DNA of 64,000 nt, from positions 1 to 64,000 of the forward strand of contig NZ_VJNO01000036.1 in NCBI RefSeq assembly GCF_007096885.1, given 5' to 3'. Position numbers and translations under genes: made by a program. Shown here piece by piece: positions 36,478 to 44,714 of the stretch. Below the pieces are notes generated by a model. It did not search any database and was not told the origin of the DNA. It saw only the letters and a list, made by a program, of their open reading frames with translations. Position 1 is the first letter of the stretch. Every line of letters starts with the position of its first letter. This DNA comes from Streptomyces sp. 130 (GTDB taxonomy: Bacteria > Actinomycetota > Actinomycetes > Streptomycetales > Streptomycetaceae).

Positions 36478-38679
36478 ATGCGACGCCCTCAGCGCCCTTC
36501 TCCGCCCGCGGACGACTCCGGTATCCCGGCCGCCGACGACACCGCCGCGCCGCCGCGCCCGGGCAATCTGCCCGCCGAGCTGAACGATTTCGTGGGACGG
36601 GAGAGCGAGCTGGCCGCTCTCGCCCGTTCCCTTACGGAGTCCCGGCTCGTCACCGTGACCGGGGTGGGCGGGGTCGGCAAGACCCGCCTGGTCACCAGAG
36701 CGGCGGCGCTGTTGGAGAAACGGTACTGCGACGGGGTGTGGCTGGTGGAGCTGTCCGCCGTCCACGACGCCGGGCTGCTGGAACACGCCGTGGCCGAGGC
36801 GCTGGGGCTCACCGACCACACCACCCGGCCGCCCCGCGCGGCGGTCGTCGAGCACTGCGCCGGGCGCCAACTCCTCCTGGTGATCGACGGCTTCGAACAC
36901 CTGGTGGACGAATGCGCCGCGCTGGTACGGGAGCTGCTGCGCCGCGCTCCGCGGCTGCGGGTCCTCGCCGCGGGCCGGCTGCCGCTGGAGCTGGCGGGCG
37001 AGGCCGTCCACCCGCTCGCGACCATGACCGAGGGGGACGCGCTCCGGCTGTTCGCCGAGCGGGCCGCCGGGGTGCGCCCGGACTTCCGGCTGACCGAGCA
37101 GGACCGCGAGCACGCCCGGGAGCTGTGCCGCCGGCTCGACGGCATCCCGCTGGCCCTGGAGCTGGCGGCGGGGCGGCTGCGGGCCCTGTCGACCGAGCAG
37201 GTGCTGCACCGGCTGGACGACCGCTTCCGGCTGCTGACCGGGGGCAGCCGGGGGGCGCTGGAGCGGCACCAGACGCTGCGGACGGCGATCGGCTGGAGCC
37301 ATGAGCTGTGCGCGCCCGCCCAGCGGTTGCTGTGGGCCCGGCTCTCGGTCTTCGCCGGGCAGTTCGACCTGGAGGCCGTCGAGTACATCTGCAGCGGGCC
37401 CGACCTGCCCGCGGACTCGGTGCTCGACGTGCTGTCCGGGCTGCTGGCCCAGTCCGTGGTGCTGCGCGAGGACTCCCCCGCCGGCACCCGCTACCGGATG
37501 CTGGACACCGTGCGCGAGTACGGCGCCGAGTGGCTGGCCGCCACCGGTGACACGGAGCGGCTGCGCCGGCGGCACCGCGACTGGTTCCTGGGGCTGGCGA
37601 CCTGGTGCGAGCTGGACTGGTTCAGCCCCCGGCAGGCGGAGGTCGCGGCCCGGGCCGAGAGCGAGCTGCCGAATCTGCGCCGGGCCATGGAGTGCTCGCT
37701 GGAGAGCCCGCAGGAGGCGCACCTGGCGCAGTACCTGGCGGGCACGCTGTGGTTCCTGTGGGTCGGCTGCGGACGGCTCTCGGAGGGCCGGCACTGGCTG
37801 GAGCACGTCCTGGAGGAGGAGACGCCGTACGACTCCTCGCGGCTGAAGGCCCTGTGGGTGCTGGGGTACGTCGCGGTCCTCCAGGGTGACCCGGTGGGGG
37901 CGGTCTCCGCGCTCACGGAGTGCCGGGAGGAGGCCGAGGCGGCGGGTGACGCCACCGCGGCCGCGTACGCCGTGCACCGCACCGGGTGCCTGGCCCTGGT
38001 CACCGACGACATGGAGCGCGCCCGGGGTCTCCTGGGCGACGCGCTCGGCCGCTACCGGGAGCTGGGCGAGCTGAACAGCAACGTCCTGATGGCCCAGGTC
38101 GAACTGGCCATGGCCACCGGCTTCCTGGGGGACGCGGAGCGGGCCGTCGCGATCTGCGAGGAGGTCCGGGACATCTGCGAGGACCACGGCGAACGGTGGG
38201 CCCTGAGCTACGCGCTGTACGTCCTGGCCTACGCCGCCCTGGAGCGCGGCGACCCGGAGCGGGCCCGGCGGCTGCTCCTCGAATCGCTGGCGATCAGCCA
38301 CGGCTTCCACGACCTGCTCGGCACCGTCCTCGCCCTCGAACTGCTGGCCCTGGTCACGGTCACCGAGGGCGACGCGGCCGAGGCGGCGCTGCTCCAGGGG
38401 GCGGCCGACCGGATCTGGCCCTCGGTGGGGCTGCCGCTGTTCGGCTCGGCGTACTACGGGGCGCCGAGGGCCCGCTGCCAGGAGCTGGCACTGCGGGAGC
38501 TGGGCGGGGCGCGGTACGCGGCGGCGGTCGGCGCGGGCGGGGAGCTGGCCTTGGACGCGGCGGTGGCCCGGGCGCTCCTGGCGCAGGGGGACGCGAAAGC
38601 CCGCCACCTCCCCGGGGACCGGGAAGGGGCGGGCCTGAGCGCCGGTGAAGAGCGGCTACGCCTGGATCAGCGGGCGTAG
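36478..38679 (+). CDS. STAND-type ATPase with TPR region, LAL/AfsR-like but lacking a DNA-binding domain
   Basis: A 733-aa protein. A disordered start (1-30) is followed by the typical NLPAELNDFVGRESELAALAR entry to an NB-ARC/AAA ATPase. It has Walker A GVGGVGKT (62-69), Walker B LLLVIDGFEHL (132-142) and LDGIPLALELAAGRL. A winged-helix-like part (about 260-350) and helical TPR-like repeats (about 400-680) follow. Related Streptomyces regulators end with a LuxR HTH or begin with a SARP domain; here neither is seen, and the C-terminus (ARHLPGDREGAGLSAGEERLRLDQRA) has no family look. The 3' end crosses the rpsD terminator and overlaps the rpsD stop by 13 bp. It could be a truncated regulator or a stand-alone signalling ATPase. 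Confidence 0.85.
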   Translation: MRRPQRPSPPADDSGIPAADDTAAPPRPGNLPAELNDFVGRESELAALARSLTESRLVTVTGVGGVGKTRLVTRAAALLEKRYCDGVWLVELSAVHDAGLLEHAVAEALGLTDHTTRPPRAAVVEHCAGRQLLLVIDGFEHLVDECAALVRELLRRAPRLRVLAAGRLPLELAGEAVHPLATMTEGDALRLFAERAAGVRPDFRLTEQDREHARELCRRLDGIPLALELAAGRLRALSTEQVLHRLDDRFRLLTGGSRGALERHQTLRTAIGWSHELCAPAQRLLWARLSVFAGQFDLEAVEYICSGPDLPADSVLDVLSGLLAQSVVLREDSPAGTRYRMLDTVREYGAEWLAATGDTERLRRRHRDWFLGLATWCELDWFSPRQAEVAARAESELPNLRRAMECSLESPQEAHLAQYLAGTLWFLWVGCGRLSEGRHWLEHVLEEETPYDSSRLKALWVLGYVAVLQGDPVGAVSALTECREEAEAAGDATAAAYAVHRTGCLALVTDDMERARGLLGDALGRYRELGELNSNVLMAQVELAMATGFLGDAERAVAICEEVRDICEDHGERWALSYALYVLAYAALERGDPERARRLLLESLAISHGFHDLLGTVLALELLALVTVTEGDAAEAALLQGAADRIWPSVGLPLFGSAYYGAPRARCQELALRELGGARYAAAVGAGGELALDAAVARALLAQGDAKARHLPGDREGAGLSAGEERLRLDQRA
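38599..38634 (-). terminator. rpsD terminator hairpin inside the LAL-like coding end
   Basis: GCCCGCC (38599-38605) pairs with GGCGGGC (38628-38634), with further CCCC/GGGG pairing inside, 33 bp beyond the rpsD stop on the minus strand. The convergent ATPase frame runs through it. Confidence 0.55.
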
Positions 38680-39281
38680 TACTCGACGACGAGCTGCTCG
38701 TCGCAGATCACGGGGATTTCCTTGCGGTTCGGGTCCCGGTCAAGGCGGAAGGCCAGGGCCTTCAGGTTCACCTGCAGGTAGCGCGGGGTCTCGCCGTCCG
38801 TGGCGTAACCACCCTCGCGGGCCACCTGGAAGGGGACCTTGGAGCGGCTGCGCTCGCGGACCTGGACGACGTCGTCCGGGCGGACGCGGAACGACGGCTT
38901 GTCGACCTTGCCACCGTTGACCTCGATGTGGCCGTGGACGACCATCTGGCGGGCCTGGTAGATGGTCCGGGCGATGCCCGAACGCAGGACCAGCGCGTCG
39001 AGACGGCGCTCGAGCTCGACGACCAGCGCCTCGCCCGTCTTGCCCTCGGCCTTCTTGGCGCGGTCGTAGGCACGCGCCATCTGGCGCTCGCTGATGTCGT
39101 ACTGCGCGCGCAGACGCTGCTTCTCGAGCAGACGGACCTTGTAGTCCGAGTTCTGCTTGCGGCCGCGGCCGTGCTCGCCCGGCGGGTAGGGGCGGGCCTC
39201 GAAGTACTTGACCGCCTTCGGCGTCAGCGCGATGCCGAGCGCGCGGCTCTTCTTGACCTTGGGACGCGACTGATTAGGCAC
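38667..39281 (-). CDS. rpsD: 30S ribosomal protein S4
   Basis: A 204-aa primary 16S rRNA-binding protein. The S4 RNA-binding domain is seen in RRLDALVLRSGIARTIYQARQMVVHGHIEVNGGKVDKPSFRVRPDD. The N-terminal zinc ribbon cysteines are absent (SRALGIALTPKAVKYFEARPYPPGEHG), so this is the zinc-independent C-minus form. GTG 39281 is preceded by GGAGGTCTGGAG. It is monocistronic here and divergent from an iron-regulated gene. An iron box ends 24 bp upstream of its start codon, so its promoter may overlap that operator. Confidence 0.97.
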   Translation of the reverse strand: MPNQSRPKVKKSRALGIALTPKAVKYFEARPYPPGEHGRGRKQNSDYKVRLLEKQRLRAQYDISERQMARAYDRAKKAEGKTGEALVVELERRLDALVLRSGIARTIYQARQMVVHGHIEVNGGKVDKPSFRVRPDDVVQVRERSRSKVPFQVAREGGYATDGETPRYLQVNLKALAFRLDRDPNRKEIPVICDEQLVVEYYAR

Positions 39282-39304
39282 GTTCTCCAGACCTCCGTTG
39301 TAGG

Positions 39305-39323
39305 TTAGGTTAGGCTCACCTTA
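39305..39323. promoter_or_regulatory. DtxR/DmdR-type iron box
   Basis: TTAGGTTAGGCTCACCTTA matches the 19-bp iron-box consensus TTAGGTTAGGCTAACCTAA at 17 of 19 positions. It is centred 24 bp upstream of the DUF2470 gene start and ends in the same stretch as its ribosome site AAGGAG (39327-39332). Iron-loaded DmdR1/IdeR would be expected to repress here. Confidence 0.85.
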
Positions 39324-39337
39324 CTCAAGGAGATCGC

Positions 39338-40171
39338 ATGTCTCGCCCTGGGAACACCACACACGTCACGGACAGCACAGACAGCATCGACGCGCCTGAT
39401 GGCGTCGAGATGACGGAGGACCGATCAGATCGTGGTCAGCCGCGTCCCAGCGGGCTTGAAATCACACGGATGCCGTCAGCAGCCGAGCGCACACGAACTC
39501 TCGTACAGAGTACCTGCTCCGCGGTGCTGCTCGTTCCCGGGCTCGAAGCGGCGGGCTCGGACCAGCTCATGCCGCTGTCCCGGGGCGTGGGCCCGGACGG
39601 CGACCTGTTCCTGGAATTCCCCGCGGATTCCCCGGCCGCACGGGCCGCGACGCACGCCCAGGACGACGAGCTGCCGGCCGTGCTGGAGATCACGGACGTC
39701 GCCCCGGTCTCCGTACCCCACCGCATCCGGGGCCGGGCCAGGGTGAGCGGGTGGCTGACCGCCGTCCCGGGGATGGCGGGCCCTGGACGGACGATGCTGC
39801 GCCTGGAGACGGGTGAGGCGCACATCGACGACCTGTGGGGGGTGGAGGGCGTGGACGCCGACGGCTTCCGCGATGCCGCCCCCGACCCGCTCGCCGCGCA
39901 CGAGGCGGACCTGCTCCAGCACCTGTACGCGGCGCACGGCGAGGAGCTGGCGACGCTGTGCGGACTGCTCGGCGAGCGGGCCGGGTGCGGCTGCGCCGAA
40001 CACCGGCCGGACGTGGTGCCGCTGGCCCTGGACCGGCTCGGGCTGCGGGTGCGCTTCCGCGAGCGGGGCGGCCACTGCTTCGACGCGCGCTTCGAGTTCC
40101 CCCGGCCGGTGCGGGACGTGGTGGAGCTCAGCCACGCCATGCACACGCTCTTCACGGCCGCCGCGCACTGA
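39338..40171 (+). CDS. DUF2470 / HugZ-like protein, probably iron-regulated
   Basis: A 277-aa protein. Residues 1-45 are Ser/Asp-rich and variable. Residues about 46-190 resemble a split-barrel flavin-reductase/PNPOx-like domain (AERTRTLVQSTCSAVLLVPG, DVAPVSVPHRIRGRARVSGWL). The C-terminal DUF2470 domain (about 190-275) shows HEADLLQHLYAAHGEELATLCGLLG, DVVPLALDRLGLRVRF and FPRPVRDVVELSHAMHTLF. The same pairing occurs in HugZ-type heme-iron utilisation proteins. ATG 39338 with AAGGAG 5 nt upstream. The iron box supports a role in heme or iron handling; heme binding itself is not shown by the sequence. Confidence 0.85.
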   Translation: MSRPGNTTHVTDSTDSIDAPDGVEMTEDRSDRGQPRPSGLEITRMPSAAERTRTLVQSTCSAVLLVPGLEAAGSDQLMPLSRGVGPDGDLFLEFPADSPAARAATHAQDDELPAVLEITDVAPVSVPHRIRGRARVSGWLTAVPGMAGPGRTMLRLETGEAHIDDLWGVEGVDADGFRDAAPDPLAAHEADLLQHLYAAHGEELATLCGLLGERAGCGCAEHRPDVVPLALDRLGLRVRFRERGGHCFDARFEFPRPVRDVVELSHAMHTLFTAAAH

Positions 40172-40221
40172 GGAGGTGCCGCGGGTCAGGGCGAGCCCCG
40201 GAGCCAGGGCGTGCCGTGGGG

Positions 40222-41607
40222 TCAGGGCGCGCCGCCCGGCCCGCCCGTCTGGTCCTCGCCGTCCGTCCGGCCCAGCCGCTCCCTGACCCGGTCCACCACG
40301 TCCGCGTACCGTGCCTCGGCTCCGTAGCGGGTGGGGCGGTAGTACCGCTTGTCGCTCACCGCGTCCGGCGCGTACTGCTGGGCGGCGATGCCGCCGGGCA
40401 CGTCGTGCGGGTAGACGTAGCCCTGGGCGTGGCCCAGCTTGGCCGCGCCCTTGTAGTGGCCGTCGCGCAGATGGGCCGGGACCGGTCCGGCCAGCCCCTT
40501 GCGGATGTCCTCGCGGGCGGCGGAGATCGCCAGCGTCGCCGCGTTGGACTTGGGGGCGAGGGCCAGGGCGATGGTGGCGTGGCTGAGGGTGAGCGCCGCC
40601 TCGGGAAAGCCGATGAGGGCCACCGCCTGGGCGGCCGCGACCGCGGTGGGCAGCGCCGTCGGATCGGCGAGGCCGATGTCCTCACTGGCCGAGATCATCA
40701 GCCGCCGGGCGATGAACCTCGGATCCTCCCCCGCCTCGATCATGCGGGCCAGGTAGTGCAGGGCCGCGTCGACGTCGGAACCCCGGATGGACTTGATCAG
40801 GGCGCTGGCCACGTCGTAGTGCTGGTCGCCGTCCCGGTCGTACTTCACGGCCGCCCGGTCGACGGTCTCCTCCAGGGTGAGGAGCGTGATCTCCTCCTCC
40901 TGCTTGGACAGCGCGGCCCCGGCGGCGGCCTCCAGGGCGGTCAGCGCGCGGCGGGCGTCGCCCCCGGCGATCCGCAGCAGGTGCTCCTCGGCGTCCCTGA
41001 GCAGCGTCACCGCGCCGCCCAGTCCGCGCTCGTCGGTGAGGGCGCGCCGCAGCAGGCCGCGCAGGTCGTCGTCGGTCAGGGGCTCCAGCGTCAGCAGCAG
41101 CGAGCGCGAGAGGAGCGGGGAGATGACGGAGAAGTACGGGTTCTCGGTGGTCGCGGCGATCAGGGTGACCCAGCGGTTCTCGACGGCGGGGAGCAGGGAG
41201 TCCTGCTGGGCCTTGGAGAAGCGGTGGATCTCGTCCAGGAAGAGGACGGTCTCCTTGCCGTAGCCCCCGGTGGCGCGGCGGGCGCCGTCGATCACGGCGC
41301 GGACCTCCTTGACGCCCGCGGTGATCGCGGAGAGCTCCACGAAGCGCTTGTTCGTCGCCTTGCTGACCACGTACGCCAGGGTGGTCTTGCCGATGCCGGG
41401 CGGGCCCCAGAGGATCACCGACGACGGGCCGGCCGGTCCGCCGCTCTCCCCGACCAGGCGGCGCAGGGGTGAGCCCGGCTTGAGCAGATGCTGCTGGCCG
41501 ACGACCTCGTCCAGCGTACGAGGACGCATCCGGACGGCCAGCGGGCTGCTGGACGGGTCCTTCTCCTGGCGGTCTTCGGCAGCGGCGGTGAAAAGGTCGG
41601 GCTCCAC
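40222..41607 (-). CDS. rarA: Replication-associated recombination protein A (MgsA/RarA)
   Basis: A 461-aa AAA+ ATPase of the clamp-loader clade that acts at stalled replication forks. Motifs are PLAVRMRPRTLDEVVGQQHLL, Walker A WGPPGIGKTT, Walker B VLFLDEIHRFSKAQQDSLLPAVE, sensor 1 AATTENPYFSV, and the tetramerisation domain ending HDVPGGIAAQQYAPDAVSDKRYYRPTRYGAE. The start is GTG 41607. It is convergent with the DUF2470 gene and 78 bp downstream of the VKOR-like gene's stop. Confidence 0.96.
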   Translation of the reverse strand: MEPDLFTAAAEDRQEKDPSSSPLAVRMRPRTLDEVVGQQHLLKPGSPLRRLVGESGGPAGPSSVILWGPPGIGKTTLAYVVSKATNKRFVELSAITAGVKEVRAVIDGARRATGGYGKETVLFLDEIHRFSKAQQDSLLPAVENRWVTLIAATTENPYFSVISPLLSRSLLLTLEPLTDDDLRGLLRRALTDERGLGGAVTLLRDAEEHLLRIAGGDARRALTALEAAAGAALSKQEEEITLLTLEETVDRAAVKYDRDGDQHYDVASALIKSIRGSDVDAALHYLARMIEAGEDPRFIARRLMISASEDIGLADPTALPTAVAAAQAVALIGFPEAALTLSHATIALALAPKSNAATLAISAAREDIRKGLAGPVPAHLRDGHYKGAAKLGHAQGYVYPHDVPGGIAAQQYAPDAVSDKRYYRPTRYGAEARYADVVDRVRERLGRTDGEDQTGGPGGAP

Positions 41608-41684
41608 GTCTCGAAGCCTATGTCACGGCACTGACAACGCGGCCGGGCCGGTGGTCCGCCCCGGCACTGCGGGGGCGGGCCGGG

Positions 41685-42320
41685 TCAGCTGGTCCAGAAG
41701 TCCCACCAGCGGGTCAGGACCAGCATGCCGATGATGCCGATCCACAGCACCGGAGGCACCCAGTGGAATTCGGTGAGGCCGTTGCGCAGCCAGGAGGGCG
41801 CGGGGATGATCCCGTGCCGGATGTTGTGCGTGGTGACGTAGCAGAACATGAAGATGGTGGCGACCCAGGCCAGGCAGCACCACAGGCACAGCGAGTTGAT
41901 GTTGTACAGCGACTGGTACTGGAGCCAGGTGCAGAAGCCGACGCCGAACAGCGTGCCCGCGTTCATGCCGAGCCAGTACCAGGGGCGGAAGCGGGCTCCG
42001 GCCAGCAGCGCCAGACCGATTCCGATGATCACCGGGTAGGTGACCATGCCGAGCCACGGGTTCGGGAAGCCGAAGGCGGACGCCTGCTCGCTCTTCATGA
42101 TGTTGCCGCAGGCGACCACGGGGTTGAGGCTGCAGCCGGGGACGAAGGAGGGGTCCTCCATCATCTTGAGCTTGTCGTGCGTGATGACCCATGCGGCGAG
42201 CGTCCCGGCGGCGCCCGTGATGATGAGCAGGATGGCCAGCGCGCGGCTGCCGCCGATGGTCCGCTTCCCGCCCCTCTCGTCCTGGTCGGAGGAGGGATGG
42301 TCAACCGCTGCAGTCGTCAT
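41685..42320 (-). CDS. Vitamin K epoxide reductase (VKOR)-family membrane protein
   Basis: A 211-aa integral membrane protein with about five hydrophobic segments. It has the loop cysteines in PGCSLNPVVACGNIM and the redox CxxC in INSLCLWCCLAW, both needed for quinone-linked disulfide formation in bacterial VKORs. It begins with a short cytoplasmic tail and a helix at about 27-47. No thioredoxin-like (DsbA) partner is fused or adjacent. It probably reoxidises secreted thiol oxidases. Start ATG 42320. Confidence 0.92.
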   Translation of the reverse strand: MTTAAVDHPSSDQDERGGKRTIGGSRALAILLIITGAAGTLAAWVITHDKLKMMEDPSFVPGCSLNPVVACGNIMKSEQASAFGFPNPWLGMVTYPVIIGIGLALLAGARFRPWYWLGMNAGTLFGVGFCTWLQYQSLYNINSLCLWCCLAWVATIFMFCYVTTHNIRHGIIPAPSWLRNGLTEFHWVPPVLWIGIIGMLVLTRWWDFWTS

Positions 42321-42504
42321 ATCGCCGTTTCCGTCACTGAGTAGCCTGCTGGGGCAGGGTCATTGTGCCGCACGACTCGGTCGCCCTTCCGTTCGATGCA
42401 CATAAAGACGTACGCACCGCGGCGGGCCGGTGCGGGAGCGGAGCCCGGGCCCCGCAGCCGCGACGAGGGCCGTCGCACCCGGCCCGCTCCTCCCCCGGGC
42501 GTCA

Positions 42505-42537
42505 CATCCCGCACGGACGGAATCACCGTGCGGGATG
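42505..42537 (-). terminator. hisS terminator hairpin
   Basis: CATCCCGCACGG (42505-42516) and CCGTGCGGGATG (42526-42537) form a perfect 12-bp stem with a 9-nt loop, 57 bp past the hisS stop. No U tract follows. Confidence 0.75.
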
Positions 42538-42593
42538 AATCCGCGGCCACCGCGTTGACGCCCGGGGAAGGAGAGTCACCCCTTCCGCACGTC

Positions 42594-43856
42594 TCACGCC
42601 AGGCGCGCGCGGACCGCCTCGACCACGTCGTAGACGGGGACCGGCGTCTGCTCGCCGGACTCCATGTCCTTGAGCTGGACGTGGCCCTCGGCCAGGTCGC
42701 GCTCGCCGGCCACGATCGTGAACCGGGCGCCCGAGCGGTTGGCGCTCTTCATGGCGCCCTTCAGCCCCCGCCCGCCGTAGGCGAAGTCCGCGGCCACGCC
42801 CTCCCGGCGGAGCCGGGTGACGACACCGAAGAGGACCCGGCGCGCCTCCTCGCCGAGCGGGACCGCGAAGACGCTGGTGGCGGCGGGCAGGTCCAGCTCG
42901 ATGCCCTCGGCCTCCAGGGCGAGGACCGTGCGGTCCACACCGAGCGCCCAGCCGACCGACGGGAGGGCGGGGCCGCCGATCATCTCGGAGAGCCCGTCGT
43001 AGCGCCCGCCGCCGCCCACCGCGGACTGCGAGCCGAGACCGTCGTGGACGAACTCGAAGGTGGTGCGGGTGTAGTAGTCGAGGCCGCGGACCAGCTTCTC
43101 GTCGTCCTCGTAGATCACACCGGCCTCGTTGAGCAGGTCGCGGACCTGCTCGTGGTACGCCTTGCACGCGTCGCAGAGGAAGTCGCGCAGCACCGGGGCG
43201 CCGGTCAGCTGCTTCTGGACCTCGGGGCGCTTGTCGTCCAGGACCCGCAGCGGGTTGATCTCGATGCGCCGGCGGGTCTCCTCGTCCAGGTCCAGCTCGC
43301 GCAGGAAGCCCTGGAGCGCGTCCCGGTAGACGGGACGGCACTCCTTGTCGCCCAGCGAGTTCAGCAGGATCCGGAACTCGCGCAGGCCCAGCGCGCGGTA
43401 GGCCTGGTCGGCGAGGATGATCAGCTCGGCGTCGAGCGCCGGGTCCTCGGCCCCGATGGCCTCGGCCCCGACCTGCGAGAAGTGCCGGTAGCGGCCCTTC
43501 TGCGGACGCTCGTAGCGGTAGTACGAGCCCGAGTACCAGAGCTTGACCGGCAGGTTGCCCAGCTTGTGGAGGTTGGCCTCCAGGGCCGCGCGCAGCACCG
43601 ATGCGGTGCCCTCGGGGCGCAGGGCGAGCTGGGAGCCGCCCTTGGTGGTGAGGGTGTACATCTCCTTGGTCACGATGTCGGTGGACTCGCCGACGCCGCG
43701 CGAGAAGAGGGCCACGTCCTCGAAGCCGGGGGTCTCGATGTAGCCGTAGCCGGAGTTCTTCAGCGGGGCGGCGATCGCCTCGCGCACCGCCAGGTACTTC
43801 GCGGAGTCCGGCGGGGTCAGGTCGTAGGTGCCCTTGGGGGCCTTGAAGGTGCTCAC
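42594..43856 (-). CDS. hisS: Histidyl-tRNA synthetase
   Basis: A 420-aa class II synthetase. Class II motifs are visible: motif 2 region WYSGSYYRYERPQKGRYRHFSQVGAE, the histidine A motif KLVRGLDYYTRTTFEF, and motif 3 in PSVGWALGVDRTVLAL. An anticodon-binding domain is at the C-terminus. GTG 43856 (STFKAPKGTYDLTP) is the conventional N-terminus; the frame is open to 43898. It lies 13 bp after the metallo-hydrolase gene and is probably co-transcribed with it. Confidence 0.97.
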   Translation of the reverse strand: MSTFKAPKGTYDLTPPDSAKYLAVREAIAAPLKNSGYGYIETPGFEDVALFSRGVGESTDIVTKEMYTLTTKGGSQLALRPEGTASVLRAALEANLHKLGNLPVKLWYSGSYYRYERPQKGRYRHFSQVGAEAIGAEDPALDAELIILADQAYRALGLREFRILLNSLGDKECRPVYRDALQGFLRELDLDEETRRRIEINPLRVLDDKRPEVQKQLTGAPVLRDFLCDACKAYHEQVRDLLNEAGVIYEDDEKLVRGLDYYTRTTFEFVHDGLGSQSAVGGGGRYDGLSEMIGGPALPSVGWALGVDRTVLALEAEGIELDLPAATSVFAVPLGEEARRVLFGVVTRLRREGVAADFAYGGRGLKGAMKSANRSGARFTIVAGERDLAEGHVQLKDMESGEQTPVPVYDVVEAVRARLA

Positions 43857-43869
43857 GATGTCGCTCTCG

Positions 43870-44565
43870 TCACATTCCTCGTCGGGGCGCGTCCGCACCG
43901 GTCATCCCGGTCAGAAACGGGTTGGTGGCGCGCTCGCGGCCGATGGTCGTCTGGGGGCCGTGGCCGGACAGCACCACGGTCGAGTCGTCGAGCGGCAGGC
44001 ACACACGGGCCAGCGACTCGAGGAGCTCGGCGTGGTCGCCGCCGGGCAGGTCGGTGCGTCCGACGGAGCCGGCGAAGAGCAGGTCACCGGAGAAGAGGAC
44101 CGGGGGGACCTCCGGGGTCTCGGGCATCCTGAACGTCACCGACCCCTTGGTATGGCCGGGCGCGTGCGAGACGCCGAACTCCATGCCGGCCAGGCGCAGG
44201 CGGGCACCGTCGGTCAGCTCCTGGACGTCGTCCGGCTCCCCCACCGTCAGCTCGCCCATGAGGGGCATCCCGATGGAGCGGCCGAGCGCCTTCTCCGGGT
44301 CGCTCATCATGTAGCGGTCCTCGGGGTGGATCCAGGCGGGGACGTCGTGCGCGCCGCACACCGGGACGACCGAGGCGACGTGGTCGATGTGGCCGTGCGT
44401 GAGGACGACGGCGACGGGCTTGAGCCGGTGCTTCCTCAGCGTCTCCTCGACTCCGGCGGCGGCCTGGTGGCCCGGGTCGATGATCACGCACTCCTCACCC
44501 GCGGCGGGGGCGACCAGGTAACAGTTGGTCCCCCAGGCCCCGGCGGGAAACCCGGCAATCAGCAC
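43870..44565 (-). CDS. MBL-fold metallo-hydrolase (glyoxalase II-like)
   Basis: A 231-aa metallo-beta-lactamase-fold hydrolase with the metal motif VVLTHGHIDHVASV (HxHxDH), the later His in SHAPGHTKGSV, the bridging Asp in LFSGDLLFAGSVGRTDLPGG and the last His in VVLSGHGPQTTIG. The GRTDLPGG stretch is typical of the YcbL/GloB-like subgroup near hisS. The start is GTG 44565. The substrate is not certain; thioester hydrolysis is likely. It is upstream of hisS in one unit. Confidence 0.9.
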   Translation of the reverse strand: MLIAGFPAGAWGTNCYLVAPAAGEECVIIDPGHQAAAGVEETLRKHRLKPVAVVLTHGHIDHVASVVPVCGAHDVPAWIHPEDRYMMSDPEKALGRSIGMPLMGELTVGEPDDVQELTDGARLRLAGMEFGVSHAPGHTKGSVTFRMPETPEVPPVLFSGDLLFAGSVGRTDLPGGDHAELLESLARVCLPLDDSTVVLSGHGPQTTIGRERATNPFLTGMTGADAPRRGM

Positions 44566-44714
44566 GATCGTCCTTAATCGGTAGTCCTGCGCGGAAGCGC
44601 GACCGCGAGGTCACAGCAGTTCAGAGCCTACCGGCGCTCCTCATTCCACAGCTAACCCAGATACGGTACGGGGCGACCCAGGCCCGAACACACGACGTAC
44701 AAGGAGAACACCCG

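Noticed and set aside
42321..42593. Possible small gene between the VKOR-like gene and hisS
   Set aside because: The 77-codon minus-strand frame has no ribosome site and a random-looking Arg/Pro/Gly composition. The region holds a hisS terminator and presumably the VKOR promoter.
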